NCBI GenBank assembly: GCA_030604405.1
Contig: JAUVVY010000009.1
Coordinates: 1-64,000, forward strand
Source: a bacterium
GTDB lineage: Bacteria; Armatimonadota; Zipacnadia; Zipacnadales; UBA11051
DNA length: 64,000 nucleotides
Direction of reading: 5' to 3'
Shown here one piece after another: positions 1 through 9,051 of the stretch. The notes under the pieces were generated by a model. The model was not told the origin of the DNA, made no database searches, and saw only the letters and a program-made list of their open reading frames with translations. Position numbers and translations under genes: made by a program. How positions within the stretch are numbered: the stretch's first letter is position 1; the number at the start of each line of letters is the position of its first letter.

Positions 1-90
1 AAGCCCCCGCCCTACAAAATGCAGGCTGCTTTCAATGAACTGTTGAGACTCTCTAACAAACACGACAAGACTTTCGAGGAACAGCAATAG
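1..90 (+). CDS. C-terminal fragment of an upstream ORF (KPPPYKMQAAFNELLRLSNKHDKTFEEQQ*), truncated by the window edge
   Basis: Frame 1 is open from base 1 to a TAG at 88-90; too short for family assignment. Confidence 0.35.
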   Translation, partial: KPPPYKMQAAFNELLRLSNKHDKTFEEQQ

Positions 91-373
91 CGCACTCAAA
101 CCTATTCAGGTAATAATCGCTTCGTATTTCAAAAAGCAGCAGCGTCTCGAAAGCCTGTGCCACGCGACATCGTTTCGTCGCCTAAAACGGCAAGCCGAGT
201 AGTTACCATTACCTATTGACTCATAGTCTTGGGATAGGTTGTTAGTGGGGACTATTGGTCACCGCACAGGTCGGTTCGGCCGTGCGGCGCACGGGTACCC
301 GGCCCGACATCAAGGTCTTCTTGCGTAGCGCAGATCGACAATTCGCGAGAGAAGCAGCCACGGGAGTCAGAAT

Positions 374-850
374 GTGAATATCGTGATGAGAGCCGGGACG
401 CCGGCAGATATGGGACGCATCCAGGAGATTGTCGAGCAGATCTGGGGCATTGGCGGCGATTGGGTATTGGAAGAAAAGTACGGTGCAGTCGGCGACGAGC
501 GCTGGGACCGCTGGCTGGTGCCCAAAGCGATAACCCGCATCTGGGACGAAATAGACAACTTGATAGTCACCGAACTGGACCGGCAGCTTGTCGGCTTCAT
601 CACCTATGCCATGTCCGCGGCGCGCAAGGTCGGAACCATTCACTTCAACGGCGTGGCCCACGAGGCCAGAGGCGAGGGCATTGGCACGATGCAGGTGGAG
701 ACGGTGCTGGAGATCTTCCGCGAGGCGGGCATGGAGTATGCCTGTGTGGGTACGGCGTTAAATGAGGGCCACGCGGCGGCACGGCGGGTCTATGAAAAGT
801 GCGGCTTCGAGCCGGTTATAGACTACCGCACCTACTCCCAGAAGCTCTAG
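374..850 (+). CDS. GNAT family N-acetyltransferase
   Basis: GNAT-like pattern: VGFITYAM...GTIHFNGVAHEARGEGIGTMQVETVLE...NEGHAAARRVYEKCGFEPV. Confidence 0.85.
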   Translation: MNIVMRAGTPADMGRIQEIVEQIWGIGGDWVLEEKYGAVGDERWDRWLVPKAITRIWDEIDNLIVTELDRQLVGFITYAMSAARKVGTIHFNGVAHEARGEGIGTMQVETVLEIFREAGMEYACVGTALNEGHAAARRVYEKCGFEPVIDYRTYSQKL

Positions 851-1034
851 TGGGGATTGTTCGTGAGTGAAATGGAGTACCTAGTAGAATTGGACATGCA
901 GACGGCTTATGGCTGCATATAGCGGCTCTTGTGAGGCGGCGCAAAGTGACACAGTGTGATCACGCCAATGACCTCGGGCAGGCCGAGCCACGCGTCTGTG
1001 GAATAGGTACTACAACGCAAAGAGGAGAGAACCA

Positions 1035-1817
1035 ATGAGCGCTACAACTATCGCCATCACGGGCAAGGGCGGAGTAGGGAAGACCGCGGTTACCGCCCTG
1101 ACTGTGCTCGCCCTGGTTGAGCACGACTGGCGGCCGCTGCTGGTGGTGGATGCTGATCCTAACCTCAACCTTGACGCGACCCTGGGCATATCTGCAGAAG
1201 ACACGGTCGGCGCTGTGCGAGAGCGGGCCAGCCAGCAGCGAGGCTCGACCGAGAGCGGGATGACAACAGCGGAATTGCTCGAATACCGCATTCGCCAGTC
1301 GCTGGTAGAGGGCGAGGGCTTCGACCTGATTGCTATGGGCCGCCCCGAAGGTCCGGGGTGTTACTGCTATGCTAACGAGATTCTCCGCAACGTGCTTGAC
1401 CAGCTATCTGGAGCCTACAAGGGGATCGTTATTGATTGCGAGGCCGGGCTGGAGCATTTGAGCCGACGCACTGCGGGGGATCTGGACTTGCTATTGGTAC
1501 TTTCGGATCCCACGGTGCGAGGGCTGCAGACTGCCCGCCGCGTGCTGGACCTGCTGCGCGAGGTACGCACCAGCGTGGGAGAGGTCAAAGTCGTGCTGAA
1601 CCGGATACGCGGCGAGCCGGCGGCATCGCTGATGGAAGCGGCCGAGCGGCTGGAGTTGCAGATCGCCGCCTGTCTGCCCGAAGATGAACAACTGACCGCC
1701 CTGGATGCTGCCGGACGCCCCCTGACCGAGTTGCCTGCCGAAAGCCCCTTGCGTCAGGCAGTGGCGAAGCTGGTGACAGGCTGGCTGTCGCAGAATGGCA
1801 TTCTCGGATCAAAATAG
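1035..1817 (+). CDS. cooC: CooC/MinD-type P-loop ATPase (CODH/ACS nickel-insertion accessory protein family)
   Basis: N-terminal GKGGVGKT deviant Walker A; VDADPNLNLDATLG; GPGCYCYAN with CxC pair; VLSDPTVRGLQTARR. RBS aaagaggag upstream. Confidence 0.8.
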   Translation: MSATTIAITGKGGVGKTAVTALTVLALVEHDWRPLLVVDADPNLNLDATLGISAEDTVGAVRERASQQRGSTESGMTTAELLEYRIRQSLVEGEGFDLIAMGRPEGPGCYCYANEILRNVLDQLSGAYKGIVIDCEAGLEHLSRRTAGDLDLLLVLSDPTVRGLQTARRVLDLLREVRTSVGEVKVVLNRIRGEPAASLMEAAERLELQIAACLPEDEQLTALDAAGRPLTELPAESPLRQAVAKLVTGWLSQNGILGSK

Positions 1818-2267
1818 CTTCGGGAATACTGCGCCGACCTTCTTCTTATAGGCCAGGTATTCTTCCCCGAATTCTTCTTCCAGACAGCCTTCCTCTTCTC
1901 TTATCAGAATCCTGAACAGGAAGTACATGACTATGGGCACAGTCAGGCCCGGCAAGGATCGCGTCAGCAACACTATGGCCGGGATGATGAACAGTATGAA
2001 ACATGCGTAGAGAGGGTGGCGGACGTAGGCGTAGATTCCGCCCGTTTCCAATCTCTTCTCATTGAATGCCCTGGTCAGCGGAACGACTGATACGACGTAC
2101 ATCGCCATGCCCAAAATGAAGAGCACAGCACCTGCGGTGATTGCCACGGAGCGCGGGATCGCCACAACAGGGGGAGTGGGAAAGCAGAATCTGCTGAGGG
2201 CGACAACCAGCAAGCCGTAGAGAATAGACCCTAGCGCGAACTTAGGCCCTACTCCCCACCTGGTCAT
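1809..2267 (-). CDS. Isoprenylcysteine carboxyl methyltransferase (ICMT/PEMT)-family membrane methyltransferase
   Basis: Multiple hydrophobic segments; GGIYAYVRHPLYACF...EEEGCLEEEFGEEYLAYKKKVGAVFP signature of the family. Confidence 0.8.
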   Translation of the reverse strand: MTRWGVGPKFALGSILYGLLVVALSRFCFPTPPVVAIPRSVAITAGAVLFILGMAMYVVSVVPLTRAFNEKRLETGGIYAYVRHPLYACFILFIIPAIVLLTRSLPGLTVPIVMYFLFRILIREEEGCLEEEFGEEYLAYKKKVGAVFPKLF

Positions 2268-2321
2268 TGCTTAGGCACCTCGTACAATAGACACCCGTTG
2301 TGCAAGAGCTCTAGCTCGCAC

Positions 2322-3524
2322 CTACATCAGGTCGAGGCAGGCGAGTGCTTGCTTGTTGCGGATGATGAGCTTGCCGTCGGCGATAATCGGGGCGGTCCAG
2401 CTCTGGCCGCCGAGCGGCTTTACGCGGCCCAACTCCTGGTACCCCTCGTGCGAGGCCGTCACCATCACCACATCGCCGTTCTTATCGTTCATCACGATGA
2501 GCACGCCGTCCACGGCGACGATGCCGCCCTTCTGAAAGCCGGGCTGTTGCCACATCGCCGTGCCGTTGCCCGAGTGCAGACAAACCAGGTGCCCCGTGTC
2601 GCTGGTGCCATAGACGTAGCCGTAGTAGATCGGCACGCCGAAGTGAGATATGATGAGCTTGTTGGACCACACCACGTCAGGGCCCTGCGGGGTGATCTCG
2701 ACCAAAGCGCACCCGTGTCCGTAGCCGCTGGTTATGAAGATGAAATTTCCGCCCACAATCGGCATTGCAGCGTTGACGTCGTGTTTCGTTCTCCATACAA
2801 CACGCCAGAGCAGCTTGCCAGTGGCGGCTTCAACGCCGATCAGGCTCACGCCGGTAAAGACGACGTACTGCTTCTGGCCGTGTAGCGTGGCGACTACCGG
2901 GGTGGCATAGCCGGAAATGTCGCTACCTCCACCGGTCCAAATGGTTTCGCCGGTTTGCTTGTTGAGGGCAGCAACGCTGGCGCCGCTGCCGCCGGGGCAG
3001 ACGATAAGCTTCTCCCCATCCACCAGCGGCGACATCGCGTAGTCCCACTTGGGGCGCTGTCCGCCGAACTCGGCCTGGATATTGCGAGACCAGATCTTCT
3101 CACCGGTCTCGGCGTTGAGGCAGTGCAGAAGTCCCAGACGGCTGAGGGTGTAAAGCCGCCCCGCATCAAAGACAGGCGTAGCGCGAGCGAAGCCGTAGAG
3201 ATACTTCTGAGTATCCGGATAGCTGAAACTCCAGACCTCATCACCGGTTCCCAGGTCCAGGGCCTTGACAATGTCGTTGGCGCCCTCGTGGTCAATGATG
3301 AAAACCTTGCCATCGGCAACTGAGGGGCCGGCGTAGCCGTTATCGCCCAACGGCGCCTGCCAGAGCACTTGCGGCGGCTTCTGCGCCCAATTCTTATTGA
3401 TGCCCTGGTCGGGAGCGACGCCGTTCGCATTCGGGCCCATGAACGCAGGCCAATCGTCGGCGAAGGCACTGAGGCTCAACAAGAGACAGATCACTGCGAG
3501 AGGCAAGCTAGTCGTACGAATCAT
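2322..3524 (-). CDS. Secreted PQQ-like (BamB-type) beta-propeller repeat protein
   Basis: Signal peptide MIRTTSLPLAVICLLLSLSAFA; repeated 'ALDLGTGDEVW', 'LNAETGEKIW', 'LNKQTGETIW', 'VEAATGKLLW'. Confidence 0.9.
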   Translation of the reverse strand: MIRTTSLPLAVICLLLSLSAFADDWPAFMGPNANGVAPDQGINKNWAQKPPQVLWQAPLGDNGYAGPSVADGKVFIIDHEGANDIVKALDLGTGDEVWSFSYPDTQKYLYGFARATPVFDAGRLYTLSRLGLLHCLNAETGEKIWSRNIQAEFGGQRPKWDYAMSPLVDGEKLIVCPGGSGASVAALNKQTGETIWTGGGSDISGYATPVVATLHGQKQYVVFTGVSLIGVEAATGKLLWRVVWRTKHDVNAAMPIVGGNFIFITSGYGHGCALVEITPQGPDVVWSNKLIISHFGVPIYYGYVYGTSDTGHLVCLHSGNGTAMWQQPGFQKGGIVAVDGVLIVMNDKNGDVVMVTASHEGYQELGRVKPLGGQSWTAPIIADGKLIIRNKQALACLDLM

Positions 3525-3570
3525 AAATGCACCTCTGCTGTTGGTATTCCGTCCACTTATCTCAAGGTCA

Positions 3571-3680
3571 CGGACTCGGTGTCGGGCTGGAAGCCCGACC
3601 TACGCGGGTTCAGAACGGACTCGGTGTCGGGCTGCCCTTCGACAAGCTCAGGGCCTACGGGAAGCCCGAGCTACGGGGCC
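3571..3680. repeat. Two tandem REP-like elements (short hairpin copy and long copy)
   Basis: 19-bp direct repeat cggactcggtgtcgggctg at 3571-3589 and 3616-3634; hairpin GTCGGGCTGGAAGCCCGAC at 3581-3599; second copy carries an internal CCCTTCGACAAGCTCAGGGCC segment. Confidence 0.75.
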
Positions 3681-3770
3681 CGCTACGGAGGTTGGGACTG
3701 GCTCGAACCTACTTTTCATAAGACGGTTAAATGCCCGAATATGTTGCAGGAATTTGTGTGGCGCCCTCGG

Positions 3771-4904
3771 CTAGCGCCCGAAACAGTATATCGCGCCGTC
3801 AGTGCTGCCGATTACCAGCCGTCCATGACCGACGGCCGGGGAAGCCGTGATCGCCGCACCTGCACTGAATTGCCAGACCTTCTGCCCGCTCGCAAGATAG
3901 ACGGCGTAGATGTTACCATCGTCGCATCCGAAGAAAACTCTATTTCCGGCGATTACCGGAGAGGAGTCCACGGCGTCGCCGGCGGTGAAGACCCACTTTG
4001 TGCCACCAGTTGCGCGGTCGAGCCGGAAGACGGTGTGATTGCGGGAGGCGAAGATGACGGCATCATCCAGGACGGCGGCGGAGGCGTAAGTGGCCCCGCC
4101 ATTCTTCCTGACCACAGCCTGCCACAGAATCTTGCCGTCGCTGAGGCGCACGGAAGCATACTCGCCGCCCATGCTACCGACGAACACAGACCCCGAACCG
4201 TAAGCCGGCGACGCTGCGAAGTTGGCGCCTATGTCCGCAGATGCCTTCTGCCTGCCGGTCCGCAGATCAATCATCCGCACCATCCCGTCGCAGCCCGCTA
4301 TCACGGCCACGCCGGAGACCACGCATGGGGAGCAGTGCATCTGAGCGTCGGACTTGAAGCTCCAGATCTCAGCGCCCGTGTCGGCATCGAGCTTGTACAG
4401 GCAGTTGTCGTAAGAGCCTACGAACACGGCGCCCGGCGTAGGAGTGGCCGATGACATAATCTTGTCGCTGGTCGTGAACTTCCACAACTGGCGACCTGTT
4501 GTGGCGTTGACCGCGTAAAAGGCGCCGCCCTCGTCTCCGATGTAAACGGTGTTGCCGACCACGCACGGCGAGGCGCTGATGGCGTCGCCCGCCAGAAACT
4601 TCCACTTCAGCGTGCCATCAGTTATTCGCAGTGCCAGCAGGGCATTGGTCATGGTGCCGACATAGACGGTATCACCGACGATGGCGGCCGTGGATTCGAT
4701 TGACGAGCCCGTTTCATAGGTCCACAGCAGCCGGGGACTGTCAGTGAAGGGGGAATGAACGGCCCCCGTCATCTCAGGGCCGCCGCGGAAGCACGCCCAG
4801 TCCGGCTCCGGCGGCACGCCAATCGCCGCACCAGCCAGGGCGTAGCAGAGCCCAAGCATTGCGATTCTGAGCACCATGTACGTTTTCTCTCGCGGGTCGC
4901 TCAT
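3771..4904 (-). CDS. Secreted PQQ-like beta-propeller repeat protein
   Basis: Repeats 'LDADTGAEIWSF', 'LDRATGGTKWVF', 'YLASGQKVWQF'; start at 4904 supported by upstream AGGAG; signal-like MVLRIAMLGLCYALAGAAIG. Confidence 0.88.
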   Translation of the reverse strand: MSDPREKTYMVLRIAMLGLCYALAGAAIGVPPEPDWACFRGGPEMTGAVHSPFTDSPRLLWTYETGSSIESTAAIVGDTVYVGTMTNALLALRITDGTLKWKFLAGDAISASPCVVGNTVYIGDEGGAFYAVNATTGRQLWKFTTSDKIMSSATPTPGAVFVGSYDNCLYKLDADTGAEIWSFKSDAQMHCSPCVVSGVAVIAGCDGMVRMIDLRTGRQKASADIGANFAASPAYGSGSVFVGSMGGEYASVRLSDGKILWQAVVRKNGGATYASAAVLDDAVIFASRNHTVFRLDRATGGTKWVFTAGDAVDSSPVIAGNRVFFGCDDGNIYAVYLASGQKVWQFSAGAAITASPAVGHGRLVIGSTDGAIYCFGR

Positions 4905-4915
4905 CAAGAGTACTC

Positions 4916-7900
4916 CTACTCTTGCCTCAAAGCCGAGATCACAGTGCCACGTACCGCGCTGTGCACCGCGATCACGCAACTTACCAGCCCAAATAGTAAT
5001 ATACCCACTAAGACGCCGATTAGAACCTGCCAGTTCATTTGCGATTCGGCGGAGGCCAGGTGCGGGGCGACCGCGACCAGGGCTGAGACAGTGCCGCAGG
5101 CCAGGCCGGCTACCAGCAAGCCACCGTTTTCAAGCAGCAGCAGGCGGGCGAGTCTGGGTCGGCAAAAGCCGGTTGCCAGCATCAGTGCCAGCTCGCGACG
5201 GCGTTCGAAGGCGCTGCGCAAGAGTACCGTGACCAGGCCAACCGTACCCAGGAGCAGCCCCAGGCTACCGAGGGCCAGGAACATCGCCAGATAGGTGTTC
5301 TGTACCTGCATGAACTCGTTGAGCACTTCGCGTGTGGTGCGGACTTGCAGGCCCATGTCGCCGAGGTTCTTGCGCAGTATCTGTGCCACCTGTTGCTCGC
5401 GGCCTGCAGGCGTATCAATCAGGAAATAGCTGGGGGAGGTGATCGCAGGGAAGAGGCTGCGGAAGTTCTTCTCGGATACCAGTAACTCGCGCTGAAAGAT
5501 GCTGCCGGGGAGCAGGCCCACGAAGCGGAGCTTGGTCAGAGTTCCGTCCGTCCCGGGCATCTCATAGGTCTGCCCCAGACCCGAATGCAAGGTCCACCTC
5601 ACACTGCCAGAGTCGCCGAACGTCGGAATTGCGCCGTCCGCAGCGGGCAGTCCGAACAGGTTTCCCCAGGGCTTTCCAGAGAAGCTGTAGCTGGGTGTCA
5701 TCGCAAAACCGCCGCGCAGCATCATATCCGGGGGAACCCCCAGCAGTCGGGGATAGGTGGGCCGGGCGAGATTGAGACAACTGATGTCTTCGCCCGGGCT
5801 GGCCAGGAATGACATGACCCCTACGCCCTCGAAGGCGGCCTCATCTTCAGGTGAGAAGCCGAGGTTGGCGCGACCAGCCGGGGTGCCGAGGTCGAAGGGC
5901 AGCGGAACCGATGAGGTGGCCTGCAGCTCGAAGCCGCCGGTGCCGGAATCCTTGCGTGTGACATCGGTCTGGGAGAAATCCCGCGTGTTGGCAGCTACGG
6001 CCACGATAATGAAAGTGGCGCTCGCCAGCAGACCGATTACCAGCAGGCTACGGCTGCTACTGGCTGCTGCGTTTCGCAGCGATAGCCGCAGTAGCGAGCG
6101 GCTGGCGGGCGTGATACGCAGGGCTCGTGCCAGGATCAGACTGAATGCCGCCAGCGCAGCGCAAAGCAACGCGGCGCCGATGCCGAAAAAGGCTGCCTGA
6201 GAGGGAATCGCATCGGTGCAGATCGAGAGCAGGCCCAGGGCTCCCGCGACCGTGAGCAGTGCGACCAGAGAGATCGCCGCAAGCCGCTGCCGCGGACGGG
6301 CCGGAGAGACCGCCATGGCCTGCTGGCCCGCAAGCAGATCTAACACCTGCAGCCGCCCCAGCCGTCGGGTGCTCCACGCCACCGTGAGAAGGCCGATCGC
6401 CAGGCCGGAAACTGCACCCACCAGCAGGCTGCCGGCAGTGAAGTGCAGCCACAGGGAAGAGGTGGCACCCAAAGCGTCACTCCACCAGTTGCCCAAGGCG
6501 CTGATGATGCCCGCCGCGTACAGCAGACCGGCTGGGACGCCCACGAGCGTGCCCAGCACAGTGAGTACTGCTCCCTCTGCAAAGAGCGCGCGACCAACGA
6601 GCTTTGGCGGCGTGCCGGTGGCCAGCATAATGCCGGCCTGCGAAGCGCGTCTGTCAATTGAAAGCCGCAGGAGCATTCCGCCCAGCCCCGCTCCCGACAG
6701 CACCAGGAACATGCTCAGGCCCAGGAATAGCTGGCCGAAATCCGAGGTGCCGCGGGAGGCCTCCAGCGCCAACTCGCGCACAGGACGGAACGCCAGCCTC
6801 GACTGCCCCGGCCTGATACGCCGTAGCAGGGCGGGGGTGAAAGCCTTTTGCAGCGCCGAGAGACTGGTTCCCTCAGGCGGTGCGATGCGCACTGATGTCA
6901 CCCAGTCGGCATCGGGGCTACTGGAATGCCATATCGATTCCGTCGAGAGGAGGCTGACGAAGGCCTTCGGCGTCGCGCGGTACTTGTCCCAGTACTCCTC
7001 GTCGCGGTCGGTAATGCGGCTCAGATCCACGGGGAACGGCGGATCCCATTCGTCAACACGGATGGCATCGGTAATACCTTCGAAGTCGGGCACCAGTTCA
7101 CGGTCTGCCGCGGGCCCATGCATCTCAACGATAGCTCCCACTTCGAGTTCTATATTCGCAGTCGGGTAAGTCCCGTCTTCGGTCGCCATCATATAAGTGA
7201 GGCGGAGGCGGTCGCCGACCTCGGCCTTGAGGTCCTCAGCCGCCCAGGTATTGAGCCAGACCTGCTCATGTCCCGGAGTTTCCCCCGTCCCCTCGCGGAA
7301 TACAAACGGCTCCAGCGGCTCGAGGCCGGCAATCATGGCGTAGGACAATTGCTTACCACGTCGGCTGTCCACGTGGGCGATGGTCGTTGCCAGATAGACT
7401 GAGGCGATGGCACTTTGGGCGTGGCAATCCCCGGCAGCCTGACGGGCGGCCCGAATTTGCGCGTCAGTCAGCACTGTGGCGTCGCTTATCAGTGATAGGT
7501 AGTTGCGCTTTGGATTTGTGACTAGCTTGAGACGGTGGTCGGCGAGCGTGCAACTCTCTGCCAGGGCGGAGGTCAGCGCATCGGCGGCCCGGTCGCGTGC
7601 CTGGGGCTTGGACGCCGAGAGCAGCACGTTGACCAGGCCCTGCTTGCTCAGACGGGACGCCAGCCACTGCCGAGAGATGAAAATGTTTCGTGGCGTGGTG
7701 CTCTGGGCATCAAGGCGGAAATCGCCGGCACCACCCGCGGGCAGGACCGACTTCACCTGCAGCCGTATCGAGGGCGCAATGTCCTGCTTTCCCCGTCGGG
7801 CAAACAGCGTGTCGGAGGAGATGGCACTCTGCCGGTGCGTGGTCAGCAATAGGTAATCGCCCTCTGTCAGGCCCAGGTCGCGGGCCAGAGCGGCGTTGAC

Positions 7901-8311
7901 CGCACACTCACGGCCTGATAACTCCGGCGGCTGGCTGAGGTCGTAGAGGCTCCAGAAGTCGGTGTCAATGCCCAGCACGGCCACATCGGGCACAACGGCC
8001 TGTGTGTCGGGCTTGCGGGCCGCGCCGTGGGAAAGAAGCATTGGGCAAATGCGTTGAGTGGCCGCGGAGACTGATGGCTCGCCAATCAGGTCGGCCGCCA
8101 GTTGCTCCCGAAAATGACCGGAGGCCGGCAGCGCCTGGTCAATGCTGCCAAGTCGCGACAGAGCGGTTTCTCGAAGGCTGCCGGTCACCGAATCGCCGAT
8201 AACGAGCGAGCCGGTGATGACGGCGGTGGCCACGGCCAGTCCGAAGACGATCACGACGCCCGTTCGCCAGTAGTAGGCCAGGCTGCGCAGGACCAATCTG
8301 CCGAGGCTCAC
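4916..8311 (-). CDS. ABC transporter permease, FtsX/LolC/MacB-like, with large extracytoplasmic domains
   Basis: 1131 aa; N-terminal TM, large soluble region, FtsX-like C-terminal TM set; overlaps the ATPase gene start. Confidence 0.88.
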   Translation of the reverse strand: MSLGRLVLRSLAYYWRTGVVIVFGLAVATAVITGSLVIGDSVTGSLRETALSRLGSIDQALPASGHFREQLAADLIGEPSVSAATQRICPMLLSHGAARKPDTQAVVPDVAVLGIDTDFWSLYDLSQPPELSGRECAVNAALARDLGLTEGDYLLLTTHRQSAISSDTLFARRGKQDIAPSIRLQVKSVLPAGGAGDFRLDAQSTTPRNIFISRQWLASRLSKQGLVNVLLSASKPQARDRAADALTSALAESCTLADHRLKLVTNPKRNYLSLISDATVLTDAQIRAARQAAGDCHAQSAIASVYLATTIAHVDSRRGKQLSYAMIAGLEPLEPFVFREGTGETPGHEQVWLNTWAAEDLKAEVGDRLRLTYMMATEDGTYPTANIELEVGAIVEMHGPAADRELVPDFEGITDAIRVDEWDPPFPVDLSRITDRDEEYWDKYRATPKAFVSLLSTESIWHSSSPDADWVTSVRIAPPEGTSLSALQKAFTPALLRRIRPGQSRLAFRPVRELALEASRGTSDFGQLFLGLSMFLVLSGAGLGGMLLRLSIDRRASQAGIMLATGTPPKLVGRALFAEGAVLTVLGTLVGVPAGLLYAAGIISALGNWWSDALGATSSLWLHFTAGSLLVGAVSGLAIGLLTVAWSTRRLGRLQVLDLLAGQQAMAVSPARPRQRLAAISLVALLTVAGALGLLSICTDAIPSQAAFFGIGAALLCAALAAFSLILARALRITPASRSLLRLSLRNAAASSSRSLLVIGLLASATFIIVAVAANTRDFSQTDVTRKDSGTGGFELQATSSVPLPFDLGTPAGRANLGFSPEDEAAFEGVGVMSFLASPGEDISCLNLARPTYPRLLGVPPDMMLRGGFAMTPSYSFSGKPWGNLFGLPAADGAIPTFGDSGSVRWTLHSGLGQTYEMPGTDGTLTKLRFVGLLPGSIFQRELLVSEKNFRSLFPAITSPSYFLIDTPAGREQQVAQILRKNLGDMGLQVRTTREVLNEFMQVQNTYLAMFLALGSLGLLLGTVGLVTVLLRSAFERRRELALMLATGFCRPRLARLLLLENGGLLVAGLACGTVSALVAVAPHLASAESQMNWQVLIGVLVGILLFGLVSCVIAVHSAVRGTVISALRQE

Positions 8312-9027
8312 TGCAAGCCACCTTTGAGCTGCGGAGCAGCAATGGGGGACAGCTTGCCGTCACGCAATTGCAGGCAGCGGCTGAAGCGCGCAGCCTGCTC
8401 CACGTTGTGGGTAACCGTGAGCACGGTGACGTCCTGGTGGCCGGCCAGCTCGAGCAGCAGGGATACGACCTTAGCGCCCGTCTGCCGGTCCAGGTTTCCC
8501 GTCGGCTCATCACAAAGCAGCAGTTTCGCGCCGTTGATCAGTGCTCTAGCCAGCGCAACCCTCTGCCGCTCGCCGCCGGACAGTTGTGCAGGGAAAGCGT
8601 TCTGGCGGTCTGCAAGCCCAATTCGCTCAAGGAGCGTTTCAGCCCGCTCTTCGGCATCACCGTCCCCAGCACGCGCGAGATTGGGCAGCAGGACGTTTTC
8701 CAGGGCAGTGAGTTGCGGGAGCAGGTGATGATCCTGGAAGACAAAGCCGACACGCGATGCCCGAAAAGACGCCAGCGCCTTGCCCTGCAAGCCGGTCACA
8801 TCGGTGTCGCCAAGGCGCACTTTTCCGGACGTAGGCTTATCGAGCGCGCCGATGATGTTGAGCAGTGTGCTCTTGCCTGACCCCGACGGACCTACTATAG
8901 CGACCGTCTCCCCAGGCTCTACCGTGCAGGAGACACCGCTGAGCACGGTAAGCTCCGTGTCATCATCGGCCGGGAACCGCTTGGTAATTTCCTGGAGGAC
9001 AAGAGCGTCTGCTGAACCCGTCATCAT
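8308..9027 (-). CDS. ABC transporter ATP-binding protein, LolD/MacB-type
   Basis: Walker A GPSGSGKST; signature LSGGERQRVALARAL; Walker B LLLCDEPTGNLD. Confidence 0.95.
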   Translation of the reverse strand: MMTGSADALVLQEITKRFPADDDTELTVLSGVSCTVEPGETVAIVGPSGSGKSTLLNIIGALDKPTSGKVRLGDTDVTGLQGKALASFRASRVGFVFQDHHLLPQLTALENVLLPNLARAGDGDAEERAETLLERIGLADRQNAFPAQLSGGERQRVALARALINGAKLLLCDEPTGNLDRQTGAKVVSLLLELAGHQDVTVLTVTHNVEQAARFSRCLQLRDGKLSPIAAPQLKGGLQ

Positions 9028-9051
9028 AGCTCCTTGGACGACCGCATACCA

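Noticed and set aside
3369-4454. 361-aa plus-strand ORF
   Set aside because: Spans an intergenic REP region and is antisense to two PQQ-like propeller genes; no motif support.
6216-7169. 317-aa plus-strand ORF within the ABC permease region
   Set aside because: Ser/Arg/Pro-rich antisense translation of the FtsX-like permease; no coding signal.
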